Of a stretch of DNA of 64,000 bases, positions 49,638 through 59,490 are shown piece by piece. The stretch's first letter is position 1. Every line of letters starts with the position of its first letter. A program made the translations under genes and the position numbers. Origin of the DNA: Altererythrobacter sp. C41 (GTDB taxonomy: Bacteria > Pseudomonadota > Alphaproteobacteria > Sphingomonadales > Sphingomonadaceae); assembly GCF_016803135.1 (NCBI RefSeq), contig NZ_JAEVFE010000002.1:372001-436000 (forward strand), written 5' to 3'. The notes below the pieces were generated by a model. The model was not told the origin of the DNA. It saw only the letters and a list, made by a program, of their open reading frames with translations, and did not search any database.

Positions 49638-49795
49638 GATCCTCCCCATTTTTCCGCAGGACAAATGGGGAGAGGGACCACGAGAGGCGTAGCGGCTCGT
49701 GGTGGAGGGGCAATGCGTGACGTGGCCCCTCCGTCACCCGCCTGCGGCGGGCGCTACCTCCCCATTTGCGCCTTGCGGCGAAAATGGGGAGGATC
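49638..49795. repeat. 158-bp structured repeat element inside the MoxR operon
   Basis: The element is bounded by perfect 15-bp inverted ends (GATCCTCCCCATTTT type). It contains two further hairpins: ACCACGAG / CTCGTGGT, and GAGGGGC / GCCCCTC around ATGCGTGAC. It fills almost the entire gap between moxR and the DUF58 gene, 13 bp from the moxR stop. On the transcribed strand its end provides the GGAGG RBS of DUF58. Confidence 0.88.
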
Positions 49796-49808
49796 GGATT
49801 TCCTGCGT

Positions 49809-50767
<959 letters not shown>

Positions 50768-50771
<4 letters not shown>

Positions 50772-52060
50772 CGGATCAGCTTCCTTTCGAGGGATTTGAG
50801 CGCGCTCGCGGCGCGCAGGATCTCATTCGGGCGGGCCGCCTCGCGCAGCGCTGCGGCGCTCTCGGCGAAGCCCGGTGCATCGGGCAGGCGTGTGGAGATC
50901 GCGCGGTCGAGCGTCTCGTCGTCGGACCCGCGCAGGCGCAGGGCAGCGGCAAGACGCTGGCGCATCGTCTCGATGTAGGGCCCGGTCAGCAGATGCAGGC
51001 GCCGCGTGCGCAGAATGAACGCCGCGCCGTTCGCGACCAGCCGACGCTTGCCGAAAGCGATCGCGCGCGCCTCCGCGAGCGGCGGGCCGAAGCGGCGGAA
51101 GGCGCGCCAGGCGACCACGATCATCGCCAGCGCGAGGCACAGCGTGGCGGCGAGAAAGGGCGGCGCAAAGGCGAGCGTGAGCAGGTTCTGCGTCCGCCCG
51201 AGGCCGTTCAGTGTCAGATCGAACACGATGGGCAGGTCTTCCCCCTCCATCGCCAGATCGATGATCTCGTGCGCCAGCGCCGCACGCTCGCGGTCGGCCA
51301 TGCCGTAGTTGTCGAACAGATCGGGCTCGGCCACGACCATGAAGTTCCACCGGCCGGTGTCGAGATCCTCCTCATCGGCCGGCTGTAGCCCCGCCGCCTC
51401 GTCGAGCACCGGGTAATACCCGCCGTCGTCGTAGTACCCGACGAGGATGTTGCCGTTGCTCGTGGTCACCAGCGGAATCATCGTCGCATCGGCGATCGTC
51501 TGGACCTGCGTGGGATCGGGCAGCGCGCCGCGCCGGGTGCCCGATTGCCAGTGCGGCCCTTGCGCCGGATCGAGCGGACCCAGCGCGAGCTTGGTCGCAA
51601 ATTGCCCTTCGAACGCCTCGACCCACGATGGCATGCCGGCACCGCCGAGAAAGACCCAGCCCTCCTCCTTCTCGACCGGGACGACATCGGGGATCTCCAT
51701 CGCGTACCACTTGGGCAGGATCAGGAGCGTGGGGCCGGCGTAGCGGCGATTGCCGATCAGCTCGGCGATCTCCTCTCCGTCGGCGAAGGCGGGCGGCGTC
51801 AGGATCAGCAGAGCCTCGCCATCGAGCGCTCCGGGACTGCGCGAAAGCGAGACCTCGTGCCCCTCGGCCTCGAGGATCTCGGCGATGGCGGCATACCCGG
51901 TCAGACCTTTCGCAGCGGCATGGCTGCCGCCGTCGTTGGGGCCGCGCGAAGTCTCCCCGGCACCGATGAAATAGAGCGTCGCTGCGAACGCGATGGCACC
52001 GAACAGCAACAGGCCGAGCACGACCCTTGGATTGAATGCCGGGGTGCCCTGGCCGGTCAT
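50768..52060 (-). CDS. DUF4350-domain membrane protein
   Basis: A 430-residue protein with an N-terminal helix (about 12-32), a large outside domain and a second helix (about 298-318) before a basic cytoplasmic tail. The region with [28 protein letters not shown] and then EALLILTPP matches the DUF4350 pattern, a GldG-like Rossmann-type domain. Function is unknown. It links the DUF4129 and moxR genes, with 4-bp overlaps on both sides, so a joint product assembly is likely. Confidence 0.83.
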
Positions 52061-52716
52061 ACCGTGCGGCCCGGAAGGCGCTGGAGCGCAAACTCGGCGT
52101 AAGCGGCGCGCGCAGCCTGCCAGTCGTCGGCGCCCAGGCTGCGCAAGGCGAACAGGCTGCGCTCGACCCGCTCGGCGATCGCGGCGAAGGCCTCGCGCGC
52201 CGCTTCGGGCAGGGCGGCCAGCGAAGCGAGTTCGCGCGCCGTGCTCGAGGGTTCGACCCAGTCCGGGCGGACGGCAGCGATCTGGCCGACGCTGCGCTGG
52301 AGCAGCAGGCGCGTCGCCTCGTCGTATCGGCCCTCTGCGGCGAGCCTATCCGCGTCCTCGAGCAGAGCGAGCGCTTCGGTGCGGTCGGGGATCCATTCCG
52401 GCTCTTCCCCCGCGCGCCCCTGCGGCCTGCCGAAGAGGGGGGCGAGCAGCCGCCAGAGCAGGTAGCCAGCCAGCAGCACGCCGATGCCCAGCAGGACCCA
52501 TTTGAACACCGGCCACGACATTCCGAGCGCGCGGCCGATCGGTGCGAAGAAATCGCCCAGCGCTTCGAGCAGGGCCATCAGCCAGCCGGGAGGCTCCTGT
52601 CGTTCGGGCAAATCGATCGGGGTGAACTGGATGGTGTCATCCGCACGAACGGCGTCCCAGCCGGTCCCGGCCGGTTCCGTTCCACCCTCCGCGATGTCCC
52701 CAGCGCCCCGTGCCAC
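52057..52716 (-). CDS. DUF4129-like membrane protein, first gene of the MoxR operon
   Basis: A 219-residue protein with one clear helix (about 70-90), an N-terminal outside part and a cytoplasmic C-terminal part. In the latter, YDEATRLLLQRSVGQI and the SSTARELASLAALPEA segment fit DUF4129 of transglutaminase-linked proteins. No enzyme motif is present. The start is GTG at 52716. It heads a run of six genes ending in RDD; it lies 64 bp after the pheA stop on the same strand, so it may be part of a longer transcript. Confidence 0.78.
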   Translation of the reverse strand: MARGAGDIAEGGTEPAGTGWDAVRADDTIQFTPIDLPERQEPPGWLMALLEALGDFFAPIGRALGMSWPVFKWVLLGIGVLLAGYLLWRLLAPLFGRPQGRAGEEPEWIPDRTEALALLEDADRLAAEGRYDEATRLLLQRSVGQIAAVRPDWVEPSSTARELASLAALPEAAREAFAAIAERVERSLFALRSLGADDWQAARAAYAEFALQRLPGRTV

Positions 52717-52780
52717 AGGGATGAGTGGTGGCAGGTCGCCGGGCGCTGCGCAAGCGCGATCGGCCCCGTGCCGGGCCGCG

Positions 52781-53689
52781 TCAGGGCCTGGCGCGCGCCT
52801 GGCGGTAGCTGCCGAGCAGGCGCAAGTCCTTGCAATGGAAGGCCAGCTCCTCGAACGCGCTGTCGACCCGCGGATCGCCCGGCGCGCCGACGATATCGGC
52901 GTAGAACATTGTCGCCGCGAAGCTCGCGCCCTGCTGATAGCTTTCGAGCTTGGTCATGTTGACGCCGTTGGTCGCGAAGCAGCCGAGCGCCTTGTAGAGC
53001 GCGGCGGGCACGTTCTTCACTTCGAACACGAAAGTCGTCATGGCCGTGTCGCCATCGAGGCTCGCCGGATCCAGCGGTTCGCGCGCGAGTACCACGAAGC
53101 GCGTGGTGTTGTCGGCGGCGTCCTCGACCCGGTCCTCCACCACCTCCAGCCCGTAGAGCTCGGCGGCGAGTTTCGGCGCGATCGCAGCCAGCCGGGGGTC
53201 GCCTTTCTCCGCCACGAAGGCGGCCGAGCCGGCGGTGTCGGCATGGCTCAGCGGCACGATCCCGCGCTCGCGCAGGAACATCCGCGACTGGCCAAGCGCC
53301 TGCGGGTGGCTGTAGGCCGCCTCGAACGGGCCGAAGCTTCCGTCGGCGTGGGGAATCGCCATCAGCGCGTGGGTGATCGGCATGAAATGCTCGCCCACGA
53401 TCGACAGGCCGCTCTGGGGCAGCAGGAAATGGATGTCGGCGACGCGGCCATGCTGGCTGTTCTCGATCGGGATGATCGCGCAGCCGGCGCGCCCGTCCTT
53501 CACCGCGTCGAGCGCATCCTCGAATCCGAAGCATGGCAGCGGCAGGTAATCGGGCGCGGCCTCGCCCGCGGCGCGGTGCGAGTTGGCGCCCGGCGCGCCC
53601 TGAAAGGCGATCGCGCGCATCGGATTCTGCGCGGCTGCGGCGCGCATCCGCTCGACCATGGCGAGCGCGGGGGCGGGGAAGCTTTGCAT
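52781..53689 (-). CDS. pheA: Prephenate dehydratase
   Basis: This enzyme has up to 302 residues and makes phenylpyruvate in phenylalanine synthesis. The catalytic domain starts at RAIAFQGAPGANSH and has the dehydratase signature NTTRFVVL. The C-terminal regulatory ACT domain (about 210-295) has a variant of the ESRP motif (LESYQQ). There is no chorismate mutase domain, so a separate enzyme must supply prephenate. Internal ATGs, especially at residue 24, are alternative starts. Confidence 0.94.
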   Translation of the reverse strand: MQSFPAPALAMVERMRAAAAQNPMRAIAFQGAPGANSHRAAGEAAPDYLPLPCFGFEDALDAVKDGRAGCAIIPIENSQHGRVADIHFLLPQSGLSIVGEHFMPITHALMAIPHADGSFGPFEAAYSHPQALGQSRMFLRERGIVPLSHADTAGSAAFVAEKGDPRLAAIAPKLAAELYGLEVVEDRVEDAADNTTRFVVLAREPLDPASLDGDTAMTTFVFEVKNVPAALYKALGCFATNGVNMTKLESYQQGASFAATMFYADIVGAPGDPRVDSAFEELAFHCKDLRLLGSYRQARARP

Positions 53690-53811
53690 CGAAGCCGGGC
53701 CCTAAGCGCGCCCCGCGCGACGGGCAAGAACTATGGCTTGCGCTTGCGAGGGGTGCCGATTAGAGCGGCGCGCGAAACAGCCACAATCGTCTTCCTCGGA
53801 ACTCTTTGCGC

Positions 53812-54444
53812 ATGAACGACCGTTTCAACACCGCCGCCGGATGGCTTCTTTTCGCGGGGATCGTCGGCCTCGGCCTGTCGAGCGTGAGTTCGCGCTATTT
53901 CGCAAGCCACGCGCCGGAAGAAGGCGGCTACCCGATCGAAGGCGCGATCGAAGAGGGCGGCGGCGAGGAAGCGCTGAACATCGGCATGCTGCTCGCGAAT
54001 GCCGATCCGGCAGCGGGCGAAGCGGCCGCCACGGCGCGCTGCGGTACCTGCCACACCTTCAACCAGGGCGGCGCAGCCGGCCAGGGTCCGAATCTCTACG
54101 CGATCATGGGCACGACGATCGGCGCGCATGCTCCGGGCTTCGCCTACAGCGATGCGCTTTCCGGCCACGGCGGCAACTGGACTTACGAGAACATGTTCGC
54201 GTGGCTCGAAAGCCCGCGCTCGTTCGCGCCCGGCACCAAGATGAGCTTTGCCGGCCTCTCGAGCCCCGAAGACCGCGCGAACATCATCCGCTTTATGTAC
54301 GAGAACGGCGGCGGCCCGGCACTTCCCGAAGCCGCTCCGGTGGAAGAAGCCGAAGCGGCCGCCGGCGACGAAGCCGAGACGCCCGAAGCCGAAGAGATCG
54401 CGCCCGGCGCCGATCAGACCAACCCGGTCGGCGAAGGCGCCTAA
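53812..54444 (+). CDS. Membrane-anchored class I cytochrome c
   Basis: A 210-residue cytochrome c with an N-terminal anchor helix (about 9-25), one heme site CGTCH at 77-81, and a Met ligand in GTKMSFAG near 144. From about 165 a Glu/Ala/Pro-rich acidic tail follows. The overall plan fits the CycM/cyt c552 group, which shuttles electrons between bc1 and oxidases in alphaproteobacteria. The ATG at 53812 is used; a TTG 6 bp upstream is possible. It diverges from pheA. Confidence 0.92.
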   Translation: MNDRFNTAAGWLLFAGIVGLGLSSVSSRYFASHAPEEGGYPIEGAIEEGGGEEALNIGMLLANADPAAGEAAATARCGTCHTFNQGGAAGQGPNLYAIMGTTIGAHAPGFAYSDALSGHGGNWTYENMFAWLESPRSFAPGTKMSFAGLSSPEDRANIIRFMYENGGGPALPEAAPVEEAEAAAGDEAETPEAEEIAPGADQTNPVGEGA

Positions 54445-54458
54445 GACGACTATTGGTG

Positions 54459-54476
54459 TCCCGGCCGAGGCCGGGA
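54459..54476. repeat. 18-bp palindrome after the cytochrome gene
   Basis: Perfect 8-bp stem (TCCCGGCC / GGCCGGGA) with a 2-nt spacer, between the convergent cytochrome and rlmE genes. Lacks a T-run. Confidence 0.7.
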
Positions 54477-54503
54477 TCGCTCCCGCAGTCTCGTTGCCGG
54501 CCG

Positions 54504-55169
54504 CTAGTCGCGGCCCTTGAAGCCCTGCGCCACGACATACCATTCCGACGAACCCTTGCGGCTCGCGGGGGGCTTGGCGTGCTTGACAGTGCGGAAGTGC
54601 TTCTTGAGCAGCGCAAGCAGCTCGGTATCGGTGCCTCCGGCCAGAACTTTGGCCAGGAAAGTGCCGCCTTCGGCCAGGTTCTCGACCGCGAACCAGGCCG
54701 CGGCTTCGACCAGGCCCATGGTGCGCAAGTGGTCGGTCTGCTTGTGACCCACGGTGTTCGCCGCCATGTCCGACATGACGAGATCGGGCGGACCGTCCAG
54801 CGCGGCTTCGAGTGCGGCCGGCGCGGCGTCCGCCATGAAGTCCATCTGCAGGATCGTGACGCCCTCGATCGGTTCCACTTCGAGCAGGTCGATGCCGACG
54901 GTCGCCGCCTTGGGCACCTGCTTGCGCACGACCTGGCTCCACCCTCCGGGCGCGATGCCGAGGTCGACGACGCGGCGCACGCCCTTGAGCAGCCCGAACT
55001 TCTCATCGAGCTCGATCAGCTTGTAAGCCGCGCGGCTGCGGTAACCCTCCGCCTTCGCCTGCTTGACGTAGGGGTCGTTGAGCTGGCGTTCGAGCCAGCG
55101 AGTGGACGAGGCGGTACGCCCGCGCGCGCTGCGCACGCGCTTGTCGGGATTGCGGCCAGAGCGTGCCAT
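54504..55169 (-). CDS. rlmE: 23S rRNA (uridine-2'-O-)-methyltransferase RlmE (FtsJ)
   Basis: A 221-residue SAM-dependent 2'-O-methyltransferase for the U2552 position of 23S rRNA (E. coli numbering). The SAM motif is DLGIAPGGWSQV. The catalytic K-D-K-E set is readable: Lys in SRAAYKLIELDEKF, Asp in MSDMAANTVGH, Lys in FLAKVLAGG and Glu in SSEWYVVA. The start ATG shares one base with the ppx stop (TGATG), so translation is coupled. Confidence 0.96.
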   Translation of the reverse strand: MARSGRNPDKRVRSARGRTASSTRWLERQLNDPYVKQAKAEGYRSRAAYKLIELDEKFGLLKGVRRVVDLGIAPGGWSQVVRKQVPKAATVGIDLLEVEPIEGVTILQMDFMADAAPAALEAALDGPPDLVMSDMAANTVGHKQTDHLRTMGLVEAAAWFAVENLAEGGTFLAKVLAGGTDTELLALLKKHFRTVKHAKPPASRKGSSEWYVVAQGFKGRD

Positions 55170-56383
55170 CAGACCCTCTTCGATGCTTGCGCCGCGCGGC
55201 CGGGCGCGGGCGTGACGCCGGCCGCCATCAGGCTGCGCAATATGCCCTCGCGAATGCCGCGGTCGGCGACCCCGAGCCGCTCGGCCGGCCAGATGTCGAG
55301 GATCGCCTCCAGAATCGCGCAGCCGGCGACGACCAGCTCTGCCCGGTCGTTGCCGATGCACGGCAGCCGCCCGCGCTCCTCCGCGCTCATGGCGGCGAGG
55401 CGAGCGCTGATGGTGCGCATGTCATCCGAGGGAACGATCAGGCCGTCCACCGCGCGGCGGTCGTATTGCGGCAGCTCGAGATGGACGCTGGCGAGCGTCG
55501 TCACCGTGCCGCTGGTCCCGAGAAGCCGAATCTCGCGTTTCGTCCGCGCCGCCTCGGCAATCCGCTCGGCGAACGGGGCGAAGCTTTCCGAAACGACGCG
55601 CCGCATTTCCGCGTAGCGGGCGAGGCGCCCCTCGGTCGTCCGCTCGCCCCTCGCGACCATGTCGGACAGCGAGACGACGCCCCAGGGCACGCTCTGCCAA
55701 TCGAGAATGCGGGGCACGGGGCCTTCGGGCTCGATCAGGACGAGTTCGGTCGAGCCGCCGCCGATATCGAAGATCACCGCCGGACCTTCTCCGCGCTCGA
55801 GCAGAATATGGCAGCCGAGCACGGCGAGCCGCGCTTCCTCCTGCGCCGAGATGACGTCGAGCACTATGCCGGTTTCCTGCCTGACGCGTTCGATGAATTC
55901 CGCGCCGTTGGCCGCGCGGCGGCAGGCTTCGGTCGCCACCGAGCGCGCGAGATAGACATGGCGCCGACGCAGCTTTTCGGCGCAGACCCGCAGCGCGCCG
56001 AGCGCGCGGTCCATCGCCGCGTCGCTGAGCCGCCCCGACATGGCGAGCCCCTCGCCGAGGCGCACGACACGGCTGAAAGCGTCGATCACGGTGAAGTTCT
56101 CACCCGCGGGCCGCGCGATCAGCAGGCGGCAGTTGTTGGTGCCGAGGTCGAGCGCGGCATAAGCCTGTCCCCGGTGCGGCGGCGCGCCGCGCGGCTCGCC
56201 CCCCCCTCTTCCATTCGAGTGGGCATCCGAGCGTGCGTCCGAGCGGCGGGCCGGACGGCTTCCGGGCTTGGTCTTGTCGATAGGCGCGGGGCGCTTGTAG
56301 CGGAAATCGGCTACTTTGCCGGACGTCTTGCCCCCTCGTGCGCCTTGTCTCCTGTCGCTGTCCGGCGGAGAAAAATCCGCCAT
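55169..56383 (-). CDS. ppx: Ppx/GppA-family phosphatase
   Basis: A 404-residue sugar-kinase-fold phosphatase, acting on polyphosphate or pppGpp; the two cannot be told apart here. The phosphate motifs are ALDLGTNNCRLL near 77-88 and FDIGGGSTELVLIE. The first about 72 residues are a basic, Gly/Arg-rich extension of low complexity, and no other ATG lies closer to the domain. Its stop overlaps rlmE by one base, the usual ppx-rlmE pair of alphaproteobacteria. Confidence 0.93.
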   Translation of the reverse strand: MADFSPPDSDRRQGARGGKTSGKVADFRYKRPAPIDKTKPGSRPARRSDARSDAHSNGRGGGEPRGAPPHRGQAYAALDLGTNNCRLLIARPAGENFTVIDAFSRVVRLGEGLAMSGRLSDAAMDRALGALRVCAEKLRRRHVYLARSVATEACRRAANGAEFIERVRQETGIVLDVISAQEEARLAVLGCHILLERGEGPAVIFDIGGGSTELVLIEPEGPVPRILDWQSVPWGVVSLSDMVARGERTTEGRLARYAEMRRVVSESFAPFAERIAEAARTKREIRLLGTSGTVTTLASVHLELPQYDRRAVDGLIVPSDDMRTISARLAAMSAEERGRLPCIGNDRAELVVAGCAILEAILDIWPAERLGVADRGIREGILRSLMAAGVTPAPGRAAQASKRV

Positions 56384-56541
56384 ACTTCAATACTTTCACT
56401 TCCACCCGCACGTGCTTGCGCGGGGACCTGGCACCGATGCTAGCGCGCGGAGCAGGCGGGGGCAAGCGCGCAGGCCAGAGCGGGCTTGACCTGGGCCGCG
56501 CGCAAAACTAGATGCGCCCCCTCGCGACCACACTCGCGCAT

Positions 56542-56615
56542 TGCCCCGTCGTCTAATGGTAAGACTACGGACTCTGACTCCGTCAATCGAGGTTCGAATC
56601 CTCGCGGGGCATCCA
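56542..56615 (+). tRNA. tRNA-Gln (anticodon CTG)
   Basis: The 74-nt cloverleaf includes a perfect 7-bp acceptor stem (TGCCCCG / CGGGGCA), the anticodon stem ACGGA / TCCGT with loop CTCTGAC, and the T arm CGAGG-TTCGAAT-CCTCG. The 3' CCA is encoded. Anticodon CTG reads CAG glutamine codons. It is a single tRNA between ppx and ygiD. Confidence 0.97.
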
Positions 56616-56746
56616 GCGACAGCATCGAGATCTCGCGCGATCGCGAGGACTGGCGCGCCGCGAGAGGGGCGCGTAGCGTGCGCGCGTGTTCCCGATGGTG
56701 CGCGGATCTACTGGCGGTCCGGTGGCCCCGGGGCAGGAGAGTGGTC

Positions 56747-57595
56747 ATGAAGAGTCCCGCGCTGTTCATCGGACACGGCAGTCCGATGAATACTCTGGAG
56801 ACGAACCGGTATACGCAGGGTTGGCGCACGCTCGGCGCAGCCTTGCCCCGGCCGCGCGCCATTCTGATGGTCTCGGCCCACTGGTTCTTTGGCGCGACCG
56901 CAGTGACTGCGATGCGCATGCCGCGCACCATCCATGACTTCTACGGCTTTCCGCAACCGCTGTTCGACTTCCAGTACCCGGCACCGGGCGCACCCGATGT
57001 GGCGCAGGAGATCGTGGAGGCCGTGAAGCCCGAATGGGTCGGGCTGGACCGGGATCAATGGGGGCTCGACCACGGTGCGTGGAGCGTGCTGGCGCATCTC
57101 TATCCGGAGGCCGACATTCCGGTGGTGCAGCTCTCGATCAACGCGCTGAAGCCGCTCGACTACCACTTGGCGCTCGCCGCCCGGCTCGCGCCGCTGCGGG
57201 AGCGCGGCGTGATGATCGTGGGAAGCGGCAATGTAGTGCACAATCTCCGCCAGGTGCAGTGGAAGAGCCCGGAGATGGCGTTCGACTGGGCCGAGCGGTT
57301 CGACGACGCGGCGCTGGAGCTGATGACCGGCGATCCCGGCGCGATCCTCAAGCTCACCGAGCACCCGGACTACGCGCTTGCCGTGCCGACGCCGGATCAT
57401 TTCGTCCCGCTGCTCTACGCGGCCGGCCTCGCTGCCGAGGGCGAGGGCCGTGCCGACGCCTTGCTGCGCGGCTACAGCATGGGGTCGCTGTCGATGACAT
57501 GCTACGGCATCGGAACGGCGCTCCGCCTCGATGAGCACGGTGGCGCGGCGGCCCCGATTCCCCGCAAGCCGCCGCCCGAGCAGACCAACACCTAA
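56747..57595 (+). CDS. ygiD: 4,5-DOPA dioxygenase extradiol-like protein (YgiD family)
   Basis: A 282-residue LigB-fold metal enzyme. The metal-binding set is visible as His10 in FIGHGSP, His45 in SAHWFF, and a later His in SGNVVHNLR. The conserved DHGAWSVLAHLYPEADIPVVQLS helix is also present. It is homologous to plant DOPA dioxygenase and E. coli YgiD; the natural bacterial substrate is unknown. The ATG at 56747 has an AGGAGAG RBS; upstream in-frame codons cross the tRNA and are rejected. Confidence 0.92.
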   Translation: MKSPALFIGHGSPMNTLETNRYTQGWRTLGAALPRPRAILMVSAHWFFGATAVTAMRMPRTIHDFYGFPQPLFDFQYPAPGAPDVAQEIVEAVKPEWVGLDRDQWGLDHGAWSVLAHLYPEADIPVVQLSINALKPLDYHLALAARLAPLRERGVMIVGSGNVVHNLRQVQWKSPEMAFDWAERFDDAALELMTGDPGAILKLTEHPDYALAVPTPDHFVPLLYAAGLAAEGEGRADALLRGYSMGSLSMTCYGIGTALRLDEHGGAAAPIPRKPPPEQTNT

Positions 57596-57607
57596 GACCG
57601 CCGCCGG

Positions 57608-58918
57608 TCAGGCCGCGGCAAGCTGCGCGCGGGTCTGCTTGCGCGAGGCGGCGAGGATCGAAGCGGCGATGTAGAGCGCGAGGCCGATCCAGAAGATCGC
57701 CACGAACGGCGCCTCGTTGCCGATCGTGAAGCGAGCCAAGACCGTCGCCGCCAGTGCGACCGGGCTGCCGACGATCACCCCTGTCCAGGCTGCGCGCAGG
57801 CGGGGCTCCTCGATTCCGCGCCGGCGGCGCTTGCCGAGCCAGATATAGGTGCCGGTGGCGCAGATCGCGGTCAGCGCCGCGCCGAAGATTACGTAAGCGA
57901 TCTTGACCCAGAACCCGCCGAAGTTGCCGAAATGGAGTTTGTAGGTCGACGCCGCGGCCTGCTGACCCAGTGCGCCGTCGGAAAGGCCTGCGGTGCCTTC
58001 GAAGCGACCCTCGCTGTCGAACGTGTAGTATTCGCCGAAGATCAGCCGCTGCTCGTGCTCGCCGACCATCTGCACGTGCTGGCCGGCGGTCAGCGGATCG
58101 TGGAGCACGGCATAGGTCAGCCGCACGTCGGGATATTCGGCGGTCATGTGGCGCAGCGCGGCGGCGATATCGGGCGCGGGTGCGGGGCTCGCGTCGTGCG
58201 CGCCTTCTTCGCCGAAGATCGGTCCGTAGACCGCCTCGACGTCGCCGTCGTAGGCGGTCCCGGCGACGCCGTAGGCCGTCACGACCGCGAGCCCGATCAG
58301 CGCGCCGGTCAGCGCGATTGCGACCGTGAAGGGGAGGGTCCAGACGCTCAACCGGTTGTGCCAGTCGACGAGGCCGACGCCGCCCTTGTCGCGGGCACGC
58401 AGCCGAAACGCGTCGCGGAAAATGCGCGGATGCGCGATCACGCCCGAGAGCGCCAGCGCCAGCATCATCACGCCCAGAACGCCGACGATCGTCAGCCCGA
58501 CGAGGCTCGGCAGATTGAGCGTGTAGTGGAGCTGGACCAGGAAATCGTTCCACGCGATCTCCTCGGGCATGGCGAGATTGCCCTGCGCATCGAGGTGGAA
58601 CGCCTGCGTGTCTGTGGTGACGGTAGCGCGCGGCAGTTCCTCGACCGGGATATGGACGTAGAGGTGGGTGGTCGTCGGCAGCCCGGCCGCGTCTTCGACT
58701 GCCAGCACGCGCTCCACGCCGCGCTGGACCGCGTCCGGTGCGATCGAGGTCATCTCGGGCGCGCCGGGCTGTTCGAACCGCTGGAGCTCGACGTAGAACA
58801 CCGCGATCGTGCCGGTCAGCGAGAGGATATAGAGCAGGGCCCCGGCGATCAGACCGATGGCGGCATGGGCGGACAGCGCACGCTTGACGGTGCCCGGTTC
58901 GATGGTTGCGCTCATCAT
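57608..58918 (-). CDS. PepSY-associated TM-helix protein (iron-uptake linked)
   Basis: A 436-residue membrane protein with four main helices (about 20-42, 140-160, 200-222, 330-350) and extra C-terminal helices (from about 370). Conserved pieces are the start helix with SLTGTIAVFYVEL, LHYTLNLPS, DWHNRLSVWTLPF and LHFGNFGG, all typical of PepSY_TM proteins. These are thought to reduce siderophore iron at the inner membrane, with His residues at the helix ends binding heme; this is inference. It is the last gene of the operon with the TonB receptor. Confidence 0.88.
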   Translation of the reverse strand: MMSATIEPGTVKRALSAHAAIGLIAGALLYILSLTGTIAVFYVELQRFEQPGAPEMTSIAPDAVQRGVERVLAVEDAAGLPTTTHLYVHIPVEELPRATVTTDTQAFHLDAQGNLAMPEEIAWNDFLVQLHYTLNLPSLVGLTIVGVLGVMMLALALSGVIAHPRIFRDAFRLRARDKGGVGLVDWHNRLSVWTLPFTVAIALTGALIGLAVVTAYGVAGTAYDGDVEAVYGPIFGEEGAHDASPAPAPDIAAALRHMTAEYPDVRLTYAVLHDPLTAGQHVQMVGEHEQRLIFGEYYTFDSEGRFEGTAGLSDGALGQQAAASTYKLHFGNFGGFWVKIAYVIFGAALTAICATGTYIWLGKRRRRGIEEPRLRAAWTGVIVGSPVALAATVLARFTIGNEAPFVAIFWIGLALYIAASILAASRKQTRAQLAAA

Positions 58919-59490
58919 GCGGCTCCCACAAGAAACGCGGGCAGAGCCGCGCTGGCAGTGACGGCGAGGTAGACGATCTGGCGCTTCCGGCTCGCGGTCA
59001 TGAGTAGCATGAAGGCGAGCACCGTCCAGATCACCGGCGTCGCAAAGAGCGCGAGGACGTTCGCATTCGCCTCACCCGCGCCCATTACCGCTGCGAGCCA
59101 TCGCACGCCCAGGGCGAACGCGATCGAGCTCAGCAAGGCGACGATCACGACCAGCAGGAACGTCGTCAGCCGCGCTCCGATGCGGAGCGGCGCGGGCCCT
59201 TCGGGCATCATGCCCGCACGGCGGTTCGATGCCTTGGCGCGGCTCGCCGGCGCGCGGAAGCCCTCCCAGGCGAGGATCGCGCAAGCGGCGCCCATGGCCC
59301 AGAGCGAGACCACGCTGGCTCCCCAGGCCCCGGCGGCCGCCCATCCGAGGATGAGGGCGGCGAGGCAGAAGCCCCATCCGGCCGCGTTGAGTGCCGCGGA
59401 ACGCCCCTTCTGTCCCCATGAGACACGCAAGACAGCGACTGCCACGATCGCGAGCGCCGATCCGGCGATGATGTTCCCCCCGGCACCCAT
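58915..59490 (-). CDS. Membrane protein between TonB receptor and PepSY gene, unknown function
   Basis: A 191-residue protein with about six hydrophobic segments and a basic loop in the middle (about 80-100). No family recognised. Its ATG overlaps the TonB receptor stop by one base (TGATG) and its stop overlaps the PepSY start by 4 bp, so it is locked into the iron operon and likely works with the PepSY protein. Similar small membrane proteins often accompany siderophore receptors. Confidence 0.75.
   Translation of the reverse strand: MGAGGNIIAGSALAIVAVAVLRVSWGQKGRSAALNAAGWGFCLAALILGWAAAGAWGASVVSLWAMGAACAILAWEGFRAPASRAKASNRRAGMMPEGPAPLRIGARLTTFLLVVIVALLSSIAFALGVRWLAAVMGAGEANANVLALFATPVIWTVLAFMLLMTASRKRQIVYLAVTASAALPAFLVGAA

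Noticed and set aside
56542-56615. tRNA-Gln as integration site of a mobile island
   Set aside because: I saw no second copy of the tRNA 3' end, no integrase and no change in gene style on either side.
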